Below the pieces are notes generated by a model, which saw nothing but the letters and a program-made list of their open reading frames with translations, was not told the DNA's origin and searched no databases. The translations under genes were made by a program, and so were the position numbers. DNA of 64,000 bases. It comes from Streptomyces sp. Ncost-T10-10d. Its GTDB lineage: Bacteria > Actinomycetota > Actinomycetes > Streptomycetales > Streptomycetaceae. Positions 1-11,049 of this stretch are shown piece by piece. The DNA lies in contig NZ_FMDF01000030.1 of assembly GCF_900091955.1 (NCBI RefSeq), positions 16,156 through 80,155 on the forward strand, in the 5' to 3' direction. Position 1 is the stretch's first letter; each line of letters starts with the position of its first letter.

Positions 1-158
1 GTGCGTATCTGCATCCGGGCAATCGGACCCGGCTTGCGGGGCTCTACGCCGCGGGTGGCTGGTCGCATCCGGGTGGCGGGCTCGCCCACGCGGGGATGTC
101 GGGGGCGCTGGTCGCCGGACTGATCGTGGAGGGGGACGGGTTCCGGGGCTCCCAATGA
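1..158 (+). CDS. C-terminal end of a phytoene dehydrogenase (CrtI)-like FAD oxidoreductase, partial
   Basis: Only the last 51 codons lie in the window, read from base 3 to a TGA at 156-158. The frame contains AGGWSHPGGGLAHAGMSGAL, which matches the conserved C-terminal FAD-binding signature of the CrtI/CrtN phytoene desaturase and related NAD(P)/FAD oxidoreductase family, where a Gly-rich segment just before the C-terminus closes over the flavin. The substrate cannot be told from this fragment: carotenoid desaturation is one option, but many Streptomyces paralogues have other substrates. It runs toward the next gene (convergent). Confidence 0.65.
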   Translation, partial: AYLHPGNRTRLAGLYAAGGWSHPGGGLAHAGMSGALVAGLIVEGDGFRGSQ

Positions 159-255
159 GGGAGAGGCCGCCGGTCGGCGGCGCCACGGGGTGCCGGGCAC
201 ATCCGGGCCCTGCTCTCGATCACTCCCGCGGCACCCTGCTTCTGCCGGTCCGAGG

Positions 256-1167
256 TCAGTAGCGGTTCTGCTGCTCGTTGTAGCCGGTGTCGTAGCCGTT
301 CGGGTACGGGGCAGGCTGTGCGGGCTGCTCCGGAGGTACGGGCGGGTACTGCTCGCCCTCACGCTGCTGCGGCACCCAGACACCGCCGGGCGGGGTCTCA
401 GGGGCGTACTGCTGGGCGTACGGATCGGCGGCGTGCTGCTGGCCGCCATAGCTGTCGTAGCCGTTGCCGTTGCCGTCGTACGAGGCGTACTGCGTGGAGC
501 CGCCGGTGGTGCCGGTCCCGATGTACGGGTCGGAGTACGCGGCGTACTGCTGCTGGCCCGTGCCGTAGTCGTACTGCCCGGCGAACGAGTCCTGACCGGC
601 GTATGTGTCCTGGCCGGGCGCCGCGTACGTGGAGTGGTCGGCGTAGGGGTCGTACGCCGCGTACTGGGGCTGCTGCTCGGGTTGCCGGCCCTGGTTCTGT
701 CCCTGCTGCGACTGCGGGTGGTCGCTGTAGATGCCGTACTGCCCGGTGTCGTCCGGCAGCGGCTCCGGCTCGTAGACCGCGGCTCCCGGTGCCGTGGCGT
801 CCGCCCGCTGCGGGATCTGCTCGTCGTACTCCATCTCCAGGTCCGACACCTCGAGGGTGGGCTCGCGGCTGCCCCGGTCGCGCCCGCCCCGGCGGCGACG
901 GCTCTCACCGGGGCTGCCCCCTATCGCCCAGCCGGTCGAGAAGCCGCGCCTGAAGGACAGCGTGACGTACGTCTGACCGGTTGCGAACGCGATCGCGCCG
1001 ACGGCGATCACGAACACGGACGGCATCAGTACGCCGACGACCACACAGCCGAAGCCCGCGAAGGCGAGCAGACGCCAGCGAAGGCGCGCCTTGTACTGCA
1101 GGAGCACCTCGCCGAGCAGCCACAGCGCGACGATTCCGAACGCGATGTAGAGGACTGTCCAGCCCAT
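256..1167 (-). CDS. Small membrane protein with Tyr/Gln/Gly-rich low-complexity tail
   Basis: The protein has 303 residues. Residues 1-65 hold two hydrophobic segments (about 1-22 and 33-62) broken by a short basic loop, so the N-terminus is membrane embedded. Residues 66-110 are basic, including an Arg-rich run near 90. From about 125 to the end the chain is almost free of hydrophobic residues other than Tyr and is built of Tyr, Gln, Gly, Ser, Asp and Pro, with recurrent AYSDPY, QYAAY, YDSYGG and DPYAQQ motifs. The family is unknown to me. The tail is probably intrinsically disordered and cytoplasmic. It lies downstream of metF on the same strand with a 50-base gap and may be cotranscribed. 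Confidence 0.8.
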   Translation of the reverse strand: MGWTVLYIAFGIVALWLLGEVLLQYKARLRWRLLAFAGFGCVVVGVLMPSVFVIAVGAIAFATGQTYVTLSFRRGFSTGWAIGGSPGESRRRRGGRDRGSREPTLEVSDLEMEYDEQIPQRADATAPGAAVYEPEPLPDDTGQYGIYSDHPQSQQGQNQGRQPEQQPQYAAYDPYADHSTYAAPGQDTYAGQDSFAGQYDYGTGQQQYAAYSDPYIGTGTTGGSTQYASYDGNGNGYDSYGGQQHAADPYAQQYAPETPPGGVWVPQQREGEQYPPVPPEQPAQPAPYPNGYDTGYNEQQNRY

Positions 1168-1217
1168 GCCCGCCCCCTCCTACGGCCACCGCCCCGGGTC
1201 GTGGCGGGTACGGCCGG

Positions 1218-2135
1218 TCACGACTGCTTGTGCAGTCCGAGATTCTCGTAGATTTCGAGCGTCGCCGTCGAGTTGTTGAGCGTGATGAAGTGCAGTCCGG
1301 GCACACCCTCGGATCGCAGCCTCGCGCAGAACTGCGTTGCGAAGTCGATTCCAATGGAGCGTACAGCGGCGGGATCGTCCTTGGCGGCGAGGATGCGTTC
1401 TTTCAGCGCGGAAGGGAAAGACGCATTGCTGAGCTGCGCAAACCGGTCCAACTGCTTGACGCTGGTCAGCGGCATGACCTCGGGGATGATCGGCGTTTCG
1501 CAACCCGCAGCGACCACGCGGTCACGCATCCGCAAATAGTCCTCCGGATTGAAGAACATCTGGGTGATCGCATAGTCGGCACCGGCGCGGCACTTGTCCA
1601 CGAAATGCCGGGTGTCGGTGTCCCAGTCGGCCGAGCGTGGATGCATCTCGGGAAATGCCGCGACGCCGACGCAGAAATCGCCGGATTCCTTGATGAGCCG
1701 GACGAGATCGGCCGCGTACCGCACACCCTGCGGGTGCTCGACCCACTCGCCCATCGGGTCGCCGGGCGGGTCTCCGCGCACGGCGAGGATGTTCCGGATT
1801 CCGGCGTCTGCGTACTGCCCGATCATGTTGCGCAGCTCGGCGACGGAGTGGTTCACCGCCGTGAGGTGTGCGACCGGGGTGAGGGTGGAATCGGCGGCGA
1901 TCTGCTGGGTGGCCTTGACCGTTCCCGCCCTGGTGGAGCCACCGGCCCCGTAGGTCACGGAGACGAAGCTCGGCCCCACCGCCTCGACGCGACGCAGCGC
2001 ATTCCAGAGGTTCCGCTCGCCCTTCTCGGTCTTGGGCGCCCAGAACTCGAACGAATACGAAGTCTTGCCGGTCGCGAGGAACTCACGCACCGTGCGCGCG
2101 TGATCTGTCCTGGTAGAAGGTGTGCCAAGGGCCAT
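1218..2135 (-). CDS. metF: 5,10-methylenetetrahydrofolate reductase
   Basis: Flavoprotein of 305 residues that reduces 5,10-methylene-THF to 5-methyl-THF, the methyl donor for methionine synthesis. The N-terminal YSFEFWAPK segment carries Glu30, the counterpart of the catalytic Glu28 of the E. coli enzyme. AVRGD at 118-122 supplies the conserved Asp that contacts FAD, and MFFNPEDY fits the folate/FAD pocket. It is full length for the bacterial family. The ATG at 2135 follows thiE by 99 bases on the same strand, so thiE and metF may share transcripts. I looked for a SAM riboswitch in that gap and saw none. Confidence 0.97.
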   Translation of the reverse strand: MALGTPSTRTDHARTVREFLATGKTSYSFEFWAPKTEKGERNLWNALRRVEAVGPSFVSVTYGAGGSTRAGTVKATQQIAADSTLTPVAHLTAVNHSVAELRNMIGQYADAGIRNILAVRGDPPGDPMGEWVEHPQGVRYAADLVRLIKESGDFCVGVAAFPEMHPRSADWDTDTRHFVDKCRAGADYAITQMFFNPEDYLRMRDRVVAAGCETPIIPEVMPLTSVKQLDRFAQLSNASFPSALKERILAAKDDPAAVRSIGIDFATQFCARLRSEGVPGLHFITLNNSTATLEIYENLGLHKQS

Positions 2136-2234
2136 ACGGGCAGGTTAACCAGAGCGCGACGGCCACAGGACCAGACCAGCGGTAATTGCCCGAATTGACT
2201 GGTTGTTTGTCCACCCTTCGGACATCTGGCCGGA

Positions 2235-2888
2235 TCACGCTCCGGTGCGCGCCCGGATTCGCTTGGCCAGCTCGGCGGTGGCGGCGGCCGGGTCGGTGGC
2301 CTCGGTGATCGCCCGTACGACGACCACCCGGCGCGCTCCGGCATCCAGCACCTCGTCGAGATTGCCCGCGTCGATACCGCCGATGGCGAACCATGGACGC
2401 TGCTGGTCGAGCGAAGCGGCGTACCTCACGAGATCCAGGCCCGGGGCGTGCCGGCCGGGCTTGGTCGGGGTGGGCCAGCAGGGGCCGGTGCAGAAGTAGT
2501 CCACCCCGGGCTCGGCGACGGCCGCGTCGACCTCGGACTCGGCGTGGGTGGAGCGGCCGATCACCACGTCCTCGCCGATGATGGCGCGGGCGGCGGGGAC
2601 CGGCAGGTCGCCCTGGCCGAGGTGCAGCACATCGGAGCCGATGGCGTGGGCGACATCGGCCCGGTCGTTCACCGCGAGGAGCCTGCCGTGGCGCCTGCAG
2701 GCTTCCGCGAAGACCGCCAGGTGTTCGAGCTCCTCGGCCGCTTCCATGCCCTTGTCGCGCAGCTGGACGATGTCCACCCCACTGGAGAGGACGGCGTCGA
2801 GGAACGCGGGCAGGTCACCTTGGCGCCTGCGGGCGTCCGTGCACAGATACAGCCGGGCATCGGCCAGCAGCGCGCGAGGCGTGGGCAT
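2235..2888 (-). CDS. thiE: Thiamine-phosphate synthase
   Basis: TIM-barrel enzyme of 217 residues that joins HMP-pyrophosphate and the thiazole phosphate to give thiamine monophosphate in the cytoplasm. Recognisable family blocks are IVQLRDK, the NDR and HLGQGDL phosphate/pyrimidine-binding segments, GRSTH, the mobile [12 protein letters not shown] loop, FAIGGID, and RRVVVVRAI near the C-terminus. It is full length. It sits apart from thiOSG, which are about 2.3 kb away on the other strand behind the TPP riboswitch; no THI-box was seen in front of thiE itself. Start ATG at 2888. Confidence 0.97.
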   Translation of the reverse strand: MPTPRALLADARLYLCTDARRRQGDLPAFLDAVLSSGVDIVQLRDKGMEAAEELEHLAVFAEACRRHGRLLAVNDRADVAHAIGSDVLHLGQGDLPVPAARAIIGEDVVIGRSTHAESEVDAAVAEPGVDYFCTGPCWPTPTKPGRHAPGLDLVRYAASLDQQRPWFAIGGIDAGNLDEVLDAGARRVVVVRAITEATDPAAATAELAKRIRARTGA

Positions 2889-2989
2889 GGTGCGGTTCCC
2901 CCTGGAGAGCTTTGCGGAGCGGCTGTCGGTACGGCGCGGGGGTGCGGGCCGCGCTGCTGCGCGGCCCGCCCCTCACATACGGCCTGCGG

Positions 2990-3355
2990 TCAGACGGCGA
3001 GCGCCTGGGCGCGGCGCTTCACCTCCGTGCCGCGATTCTCGCTCAGTGCCTGGGCAGGGGTGCCCGGCAGGGTCGGGTCGGGGGTGAAGAGCCATTCCAG
3101 CATCTCTTCGTCGGTGTAGCCGTCGTCCCTCAGGAGCGTCAGGGTTCCGGAGAGACCCTTGACCACCTTGTTGCCGTCGATGAAGGCGGCAGGCACCTGG
3201 AGCGCCCGGTTCTCACCACGTCGTACGGCGATGAGCTGGCCCTCCTTGACCAGCTGCCGTACGCGCGTCACCTCGACATCGAGCATTTCGGCGATGTCGG
3301 GAAGGTGGAGCCAGGCGGGGACGAGAGCATCGATCTTTGCGTCAATCTCGGTCAC
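2990..3355 (-). CDS. Rv2175c-family DNA-binding protein
   Basis: Small protein of 121 residues with an N-terminal winged/MerR-like helix-turn-helix (LPDIAEMLDVEVTRVRQLVKEG, about 18-39) followed by a C-terminal domain (SGTLTLLRDDGYTDEEMLEWLF). This arrangement matches the Rv2175c family; in Mycobacterium tuberculosis that protein binds DNA and is a substrate of the Ser/Thr kinase PknL. A PASTA-type kinase gene lies about 4 kb away, so a kinase-substrate link is possible but only inferred. I chose the GTG at 3355 because the upstream extension of the frame is Arg/Gly-rich and non-homologous; this gives the usual length of about 120. Confidence 0.85.
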   Translation of the reverse strand: MTEIDAKIDALVPAWLHLPDIAEMLDVEVTRVRQLVKEGQLIAVRRGENRALQVPAAFIDGNKVVKGLSGTLTLLRDDGYTDEEMLEWLFTPDPTLPGTPAQALSENRGTEVKRRAQALAV

Positions 3356-3426
3356 ATGGACAAGCGTGCCATCCCGGACCGACAGTCGGTAGCCGGGCCG
3401 ACCGTACGGGGGTCGGGGTACGCCGT

Positions 3427-4680
3427 TCAGAGGGTGGCCGACTTCAGCGGTACGGAGGGGTCGGCGGCCCGTGCCGGATCGAGCCGCGCCCCTGCCTCGA
3501 TGAGCTTGCGCCCCTGCGCCAGATCGCGTGGCCGGCCGACGGCGAGGACCGCGACCAGGACGCCGCCTCGCAGCCAGCACACCGACCAGGAGGGACCGGC
3601 CGGATCGCCGCGCCACAGCAGGGTGTCGGCGCTCCCGTGGTGGCCCGCGTACTGCACGAACCGGTCGAACTGCTCGGACCAGAAGTACGGCACGGGGTCG
3701 TACGTCTGCGGTGCCGGGCCGTCCTCGGCCGCCGCTCCGATGATGTTGGCGGCGGCGGTCCGAGGACCCTGGAGGGCGTTGTCCCAGTGGTGGACGAGAA
3801 GGCGTTCGCCGTACCGCAAGGACGGGAACGAGGCGCAGTCGCCGACCGCGTACACATCGGGGAGCGAGGTGCGCAGCTGCCCGTCGGCGGTCACCGATCC
3901 GTCGGGGCCGAGCGCGATGCCGGAGCCGGCCAGCCAGCCCGTGGCGGGCCGTGCGCCGATTCCGACGACGACCGCCCCGGCCGGGATCGTGCGGCCGTCC
4001 GCGAGGATCACCCGGCCGGGTTCGATGCGGGCGACCCGGGCCCCGGTGAGGAGTTGGGCGCCGCTCTCGGCGTACCAGGCGGTCATCGGGGCGGCGACCT
4101 CGGCGGGCACCACACCCGCGAGGGGCCGGTCGGCGGCCTCGACGACGGTGACCTCGCAGCCCGCGGCGCGGGCCGCGGTGGCGAACTCGGCGCCGATCCA
4201 GCCCGCGCCGACGACCACGACGCCGTGCTGCCCGTCGAGTACGGGTCGCAGCCGTGCCGCGTCGTCGAGGGTGCGCAGCAGATGGACTCCGGGAACGCCT
4301 TCGGCGCCGGGCAGGACGACCGGTTCGGCGCCGGCCGCGATCACCAGGACGTCGTATGCGACGGGTCCCGACGGGGTGTCCAGCTCATGCGCGCCCGGCC
4401 GCACAGCGGTGACTTCGCGTCCCAGCTGCAGATCGATGTCCAGCGCCTCGAAGTCGACGTCGAAGGCGGAGTCCTCGGCCTTGCCGAGCAGTACCGCCTT
4501 GGACAGCGGGGGCCGGTCGTAGGGCTGGTGCGGTTCGGCGCCGATCAGGACGACGGAGCCGGTGAAGCCCTGTTCCCGCAGGGCCACCGCCGTCTGCACG
4601 CCGGCCATGCCCGCGCCGACGATGACGACCCGGCGCCCTGCCTGCCGGTCCGGCTGCTCTGACTGCTGCTGCTCGCTCAC
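3427..4680 (-). CDS. NAD(P)/FAD-dependent oxidoreductase, ferredoxin-reductase type
   Basis: Protein of 417 residues with two Rossmann folds: VVIVGAGMAGVQTA (about 18-31, FAD ADP moiety) and VVVVGAGWIGAEFA (about 153-166, NAD(P)H). YDRPPLSK follows the first fold as in rubredoxin/putidaredoxin reductases, and VYAVGDCASF is the C-terminal FAD site. No redox Cys pair is visible, so electrons probably go from NAD(P)H through FAD to an external iron-sulfur carrier. The partner is unknown. Start ATG at 4680. It lies between the DNA-binding protein and a small hypothetical gene on the same strand. Confidence 0.9.
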   Translation of the reverse strand: MSEQQQSEQPDRQAGRRVVIVGAGMAGVQTAVALREQGFTGSVVLIGAEPHQPYDRPPLSKAVLLGKAEDSAFDVDFEALDIDLQLGREVTAVRPGAHELDTPSGPVAYDVLVIAAGAEPVVLPGAEGVPGVHLLRTLDDAARLRPVLDGQHGVVVVGAGWIGAEFATAARAAGCEVTVVEAADRPLAGVVPAEVAAPMTAWYAESGAQLLTGARVARIEPGRVILADGRTIPAGAVVVGIGARPATGWLAGSGIALGPDGSVTADGQLRTSLPDVYAVGDCASFPSLRYGERLLVHHWDNALQGPRTAAANIIGAAAEDGPAPQTYDPVPYFWSEQFDRFVQYAGHHGSADTLLWRGDPAGPSWSVCWLRGGVLVAVLAVGRPRDLAQGRKLIEAGARLDPARAADPSVPLKSATL

Positions 4681-4708
4681 CCGTACACCTTAAGCACCTG
4701 ACGGATCG

Positions 4709-5053
4709 TCAGGAAAGGGGGAGCTCTTCGACCGTGCTCGTCCCGCTGCCCTCCTGCGACTCCCACTCCCACCGCTCGTCCAGCCGGACCCGGCCGTCCG
4801 CGAGGTCGACGACGGTGGAGACACAGTGACCGGAGGATGTCGTGCCGTCCTGCTTCAGCTGGATGTAGCGGAAGTCGAGGGTGTCGTCGGCGCGGGTGCC
4901 GACGAGATGACCGCGGACCACGTCGCCGCCCGTGTACTCGGCCCAGATCCGGCCGTCCTCCTCGTGGTACGTGAAGCGGGTACGGGTACCGACCTGGCCC
5001 GGGGCCTGGTCGGCGACCGGCGAGAGGACGAGTCCGTCGAGCGAACGGGCCAC
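4709..5053 (-). CDS. Conserved small hypothetical protein
   Basis: I take the GTG at 5053 (GGGAGC ahead of it), which gives 114 residues and keeps the gene clear of the TPP riboswitch on the other strand. An in-frame extension to 5131 would overlap the riboswitch and looks non-coding. The chain alternates polar and hydrophobic residues (RTRFTYHEEDGRIWAEYTGG, DTLDFRYIQL, VRLDERWEWES), suggesting a small all-beta fold. No catalytic motif is evident. Database annotations of similar proteins as N-acetylglutamate synthase are, in my view, unsupported. Function unknown. Confidence 0.75.
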   Translation of the reverse strand: MARSLDGLVLSPVADQAPGQVGTRTRFTYHEEDGRIWAEYTGGDVVRGHLVGTRADDTLDFRYIQLKQDGTTSSGHCVSTVVDLADGRVRLDERWEWESQEGSGTSTVEELPLS

Positions 5054-5111
5054 GGTGGCTGCTCCCTTACTGGGGCCGGAGGACGGGGTTAGGGTGGCCA
5101 ACGTAAAACAC

Positions 5112-5205
5112 TCGCGGGAGCCCGGACGCACCGGGCTGAGAGGGAGGCTGGGGCGGCCTCCGACCGTACGAACCTGATCCGGGTCATGCCGGCGAAGGGA
5201 GGGGC
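5112..5205 (+). promoter_or_regulatory. TPP riboswitch (THI element)
   Basis: The conserved thi-box is plainly present: GGGCTGAGAGGGAGGCT at 5133-5149 for the pyrimidine-sensing arm and GAACCTGATCCGGGTCATGC from 5170 for the pyrophosphate-sensing arm, followed by CGGCGAAGGGAGGGG. The purine-rich GGGAGGGG at the 3' end lies about 10 bases before the thiO ATG, so ligand-dependent masking of the ribosome-binding site is the likely mechanism. Binding of thiamine pyrophosphate should lower expression of thiO-thiS-thiG. Confidence 0.95.
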
Positions 5206-5214
5206 TGGACGCCC

Positions 5215-7430
<2,216 letters not shown>

Positions 7431-7551
7431 CCGACCGGACCGCCGCCGGCGGCTGCGGCGCGCATGTCCCTGTCACGGCTCGGCTGCAGTACGGCCCCGG
7501 GTCCGCCCCGGCCCGTGGGCCGTGTCCGTGGCGGCTCGTAGACTCACATGC

Positions 7552-9468
7552 GTGGATACGACCCTCCAGGACCCTCTCGTCGGGCAGCTGCTCGACGGCC
7601 GCTACCGCGTCGATGCCCGCATCGCCGTGGGCGGCATGGCCACGGTCTACCGGGCCGTGGACACCCGGCTCGACCGGGTGCTCGCCCTCAAGGTGATGCA
7701 CCCGGCGCTCGCCACGGACGCCTCGTTCGTCGAGCGCTTCATCCGCGAGGCCAAGTCCGTGGCCCGGCTCGCGCACCCCAATGTCGTCGCGGTCTTCGAC
7801 CAGGGCGCCCAGGGGCAGTACGTCTACCTCGCGATGGAGTATGTCGCCGGCTGCACCCTGCGCGACGTACTGCGCGAGCGCGGCGCCCTGCAGCCGAGGG
7901 CCGCACTGGACATCCTGGAGCCGGTCCTCGCCGCCCTCGGCGCCGCGCACCGCGCGGGCTTCGTGCACCGCGACATGAAGCCTGAGAACGTCCTGATAGG
8001 GGACGACGGCCGGGTCAAGGTCGCCGACTTCGGCCTCGTACGGGCCGTGGGCGCCGTCACCAACACCACCGGGTCCGTCCTGGGCACCGTCTCCTATCTC
8101 GCTCCCGAGCAGATAGAGCACGGCACGGCGGACACCCGCACCGATGTGTACGCCTGCGGTGTCGTCCTCTACGAGATGCTGACCGGCTCCAAGCCGCACG
8201 CCGGCGACACCCCCGCCCAGGTCATCTACCAGCACCTCAACGAGGACGTCCCGGCCCCGTCGGCCGCCGTCCCGGGGCTCCCGGTCGAGCTCGACGACCT
8301 GGTGGCCGTCGCCACCGCCCGTAACCCCGAGGTCCGTCCGTTCGACGCGGTGGCACTGCTCGCCGAGACCCGCGAGGCCCGCTCGGGCCTCACCGACGCC
8401 CAGCTGGACGCCGTACCGCCGCAGGCTCTCGCCGAGGTGCACGACGCCGCCGAGGACCGCACGAGCGTGATCCCGCGGCTGCTCCCGGCCGACCAGGGCG
8501 TCGCCCACCACACCAGCCGGCTGGAGATGCCCCCGCCGACGCCGGCACAGCCCGCGCCGCACGGCCTGCGCCGCCGCGGTCCGCGGCGCTCCGTCATCGC
8601 CGTGGTCGTCGCGGTGCTGCTGGCGCTGGGGATCGGTACAGGTGTCTGGTACATCAACTCCGGGCAGTTCACCCGGGTCCCCTCGGTGCTCGGCCAGACC
8701 GAGAAGACCGCCGAGAAGCGGCTCTCGGACGCCGGCCTGGAACTCAGGAACGTCGAACGGGCCTACAGCGACACCGTCGAGCGCGGCAAGGTCATCAGCA
8801 GCGACCCCGAGTCCGGCGCCCGCATCCGGGGGAACGACGCGGTGACGCTCGTCGTCTCGCGCGGCCCGGAGATCGTGAAGGTGCCCGATGTCCAGGACCT
8901 CTCACTCGGGGATGCCAGGCGTGCGCTGAAGGAGGCGGGACTGGTGCCGGGCATGGTCACCAAGGAGTTCAGCCAGGAGACCGGACGGGGCGAGGTGATC
9001 CGCACGGAACCGGTGGCGGGCACCGAGCGCCATCCGGACTCCGCGGTCGCCCTCGTCGTCAGCAAGGGCGCTCCGGTCGACGTCCCGGATGTCTCCGGGC
9101 TGTCCGTCGAGGACGCCACCGCCGCACTGGACGAGAAGGGGCTGAAGGCAAAGGTGCTGCCCGACCGGGTCAGCTCCCCCGAGGACGCGGGCGACATCGC
9201 CCGTCAGTCGCCGGGCGAGGGCACCGAGGCCGCCGAGGGCGACACCATCACGCTCACGGTCTCGAAGGGACCGCGGATGATCGACGTCCCGGACGTCATC
9301 GGGAAGGACGTCGACGACGCCAGGAGCAAGCTGGAGGACGCGGGCTTCGAGGTCAAGGTCGACCGCCCGTTCCTCTCCTTCGGCGACACCGTCGACAGCC
9401 AGTCCGTCGACGGCGGCAAACAGGCCCCCGAGGGCAGCACCATCACCATCAGGACCAAGGGACTCTAG
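7552..9468 (+). CDS. PASTA-domain serine/threonine protein kinase (PknB/StkP type)
   Basis: Membrane kinase of 638 residues. The kinase domain (about 17-275) has the Gly loop IAVGGMATVY (24-33), Lys47, catalytic HRD (139-141), DFG (159-161) and APE (184-186). A Pro-rich juxtamembrane stretch leads to one membrane span (348-367) and four extracellular PASTA repeats (about 371-438, 439-506, 507-573 and 574-638) that in this family sense muropeptides or lipid II. It should control cell-wall synthesis or division. I start at GTG 7552, whose frame gives the usual VDTTLQDPLVGQLLDGRYRV N-terminus; the nearby ATG at 7548 is in another frame. Confidence 0.96.
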   Translation: MDTTLQDPLVGQLLDGRYRVDARIAVGGMATVYRAVDTRLDRVLALKVMHPALATDASFVERFIREAKSVARLAHPNVVAVFDQGAQGQYVYLAMEYVAGCTLRDVLRERGALQPRAALDILEPVLAALGAAHRAGFVHRDMKPENVLIGDDGRVKVADFGLVRAVGAVTNTTGSVLGTVSYLAPEQIEHGTADTRTDVYACGVVLYEMLTGSKPHAGDTPAQVIYQHLNEDVPAPSAAVPGLPVELDDLVAVATARNPEVRPFDAVALLAETREARSGLTDAQLDAVPPQALAEVHDAAEDRTSVIPRLLPADQGVAHHTSRLEMPPPTPAQPAPHGLRRRGPRRSVIAVVVAVLLALGIGTGVWYINSGQFTRVPSVLGQTEKTAEKRLSDAGLELRNVERAYSDTVERGKVISSDPESGARIRGNDAVTLVVSRGPEIVKVPDVQDLSLGDARRALKEAGLVPGMVTKEFSQETGRGEVIRTEPVAGTERHPDSAVALVVSKGAPVDVPDVSGLSVEDATAALDEKGLKAKVLPDRVSSPEDAGDIARQSPGEGTEAAEGDTITLTVSKGPRMIDVPDVIGKDVDDARSKLEDAGFEVKVDRPFLSFGDTVDSQSVDGGKQAPEGSTITIRTKGL

Positions 9469-9474
9469 ATCCAC

Positions 9475-10332
9475 ATGCGCAACCCAGTCGGCGGCCATGT
9501 CCCCGTGGCCGGCGGCCTCGCCAAGGTCGGCCTCCCCTACGCCCGCGAAATGGGGGCGGAGGCCGTCCAGGTCTTCGTCGCCAACCCGCGCGGCTGGGCG
9601 ACGCCCGTCGGCAACCCGGCCCAGGACGAGCAGTTCCGCGCCGAGTGCGCCGCCGATTCCATACCGGCGTACGTCCACGCCCCGTACCTGATCAACTTCG
9701 GTTCGCACACCGTGGCCACCGTCGAGAAGTCCGTGGACTCGCTGCGCCACTCACTGCGCCGGGCCCGCGAGATCGGCGCCCTGGGCGTCGTGGTGCACAC
9801 CGGATCGGCGACGGGCGGCCGGCCGCGCGAGCAGGCCCTCGCACAGGTACGCACGCACATGCGGCCGCTGCTGGACGAGCTGACGCACGACGACGACCCG
9901 TATCTGCTGCTGGAGTCAACCGCCGGGCAGGGGTTCTCGCTCTGCTCGCGGACCTGGGACTTCGGCCCGTACTTCGATGCACTCGACGCCCACCCCAAGC
10001 TCGGCATCTGCCTCGACACCTGCCACATCTACGCGGCAGGCCACGATCTGACAGTCCCCGAGGGTATGCACCGGACACTGGACCTGCTGGTGGACACGGT
10101 CGGCGAGGGCCGGCTGAAACTGATCCATGCCAACGACTCCAAGGACGTGGCGGGAGCCCACAAGGACCGGCACGAGAACATCGGCACCGGGCACATCGGC
10201 GAGAAGCCGTTCCAGGAGCTTTTCACTCATCCGGCGACCGCCGGTGTACCGCTGATCATCGAGACGCCGGGCGGCAAGGAGGGGCATGCGGCAGATGTGT
10301 CGCGACTGAAGCGGCTGCGTGACCGGGGCTAG
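9475..10332 (+). CDS. nfo: Deoxyribonuclease IV (endonuclease IV, AP endonuclease)
   Basis: TIM-barrel metalloenzyme of 285 residues that cuts the backbone at abasic sites during base-excision repair. All nine metal ligands of the E. coli Nfo trinuclear zinc site have counterparts: His68, His108, Glu147, Asp181, His184, His218, Asp231, His233 and Glu263. The segments YVHAPY, VVHTGS, LLEST, CLDTCH, IHANDSKD and IIETPGG hold them. The ATG at 9475 is seven bases after the kinase stop, so translation may be coupled although the two functions are unrelated. Confidence 0.95.
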   Translation: MRNPVGGHVPVAGGLAKVGLPYAREMGAEAVQVFVANPRGWATPVGNPAQDEQFRAECAADSIPAYVHAPYLINFGSHTVATVEKSVDSLRHSLRRAREIGALGVVVHTGSATGGRPREQALAQVRTHMRPLLDELTHDDDPYLLLESTAGQGFSLCSRTWDFGPYFDALDAHPKLGICLDTCHIYAAGHDLTVPEGMHRTLDLLVDTVGEGRLKLIHANDSKDVAGAHKDRHENIGTGHIGEKPFQELFTHPATAGVPLIIETPGGKEGHAADVSRLKRLRDRG

Positions 10333-10366
10333 CACCTCGCCCCGCACCGATATCCCCGGTTGAGGA

Positions 10367-10383
10367 ATACCCCATGGGGGTAT
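10367..10383. promoter_or_regulatory. CsoR-like palindromic operator
   Basis: ATACCCCATGGGGGTAT is a perfect 7-bp inverted repeat (ATACCCC/GGGGTAT) around a 3-base centre, 50 bases before the start of the His-rich DUF4396 gene. The layout TA-CCCC-centre-GGGG-TA resembles the operators of CsoR-family copper repressors known in actinobacteria. No csoR gene lies in the window, so the regulator is inferred. Confidence 0.6.
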
Positions 10384-10432
10384 ACGGTTCTTGCCGTCGA
10401 CAGGAACCGTTACTCGGCATTGGGGGATCGCC

Positions 10433-11017
10433 ATGAAGCACGACACACAGCACGAGCAGCACAGCCACCATGAGCGGGGCGAGCAGCACGGGCAGCACAC
10501 AGATCACAGTCGGCACGTAGACCATGGCGAGCACGAAGCCCACTCAGGTCACGCCGACCACACCGGCCACCACCCCACCAAGGCCGGCTGGGCCATGGCC
10601 GCGCAGGCCACTCTGCACTGCCTCACCGGATGCGCCATCGGCGAGATCCTCGGCATGGTGATCGGCACGGCGCTCGGCTGGGGCAACATGGAGACGATGG
10701 TGCTGGCGATCGTCCTGGCCTTCTTCTTCGGCTACACGCTGACGCTGCGCTCCATCCGGAAGGCGGGCGTCGACTTCCGTACGGCCCTGCGGGTCGCCCT
10801 CGCCGCCGACACGCTCTCCATCGCGGTGATGGAGCTGATCGACAACGGCGTGATCGCACTGTGGCCGGGCGCCATGGACGCCACTCTTTCCGACACGCTG
10901 TTCTGGGGAGCGCTCGCGCTCTCGCTCGCCGTCGCCTTCGTCGTCACCACACCGGTCAACAAGTGGATGATCGGCCGCGGCAAGGGCCACGCGGTGGTGC
11001 ATCAGTACCACCACTGA
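10433..11017 (+). CDS. DUF4396 membrane protein with His-rich N-terminus
   Basis: Protein of 194 residues starting at ATG 10433. Residues 1-48 form a hydrophilic tail with more than a dozen His interspersed with Glu, Asp and Gly, a likely metal-binding region. The rest holds four hydrophobic helices (about 55-80, 85-103, 118-137 and 149-168), with LHCLTGCAIGEILG in the first, and ends in another His cluster (VVHQYHH). It matches the DUF4396 family by its TGCAIGEILGM and LRSIRKAGVDFRTALRVALAAD blocks. The CsoR-like site upstream and the His-rich ends suggest a role in copper handling, but the biochemical function is unknown. Confidence 0.85.
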   Translation: MKHDTQHEQHSHHERGEQHGQHTDHSRHVDHGEHEAHSGHADHTGHHPTKAGWAMAAQATLHCLTGCAIGEILGMVIGTALGWGNMETMVLAIVLAFFFGYTLTLRSIRKAGVDFRTALRVALAADTLSIAVMELIDNGVIALWPGAMDATLSDTLFWGALALSLAVAFVVTTPVNKWMIGRGKGHAVVHQYHH

Positions 11018-11049
11018 GGGCGAACCGGGCCGGTCCGGGCGCCGTCAGG

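Noticed and set aside
2136..2234. A SAM riboswitch in front of metF
   Set aside because: None of the conserved SAM-I, SAM-II or SAM-IV blocks is present in the 99-base thiE-metF gap.
5054..5131. N-terminal extension of the small hypothetical gene (4709-5053) to 5131
   Set aside because: It would run into the TPP riboswitch region, and the extra residues show no homology-like pattern.
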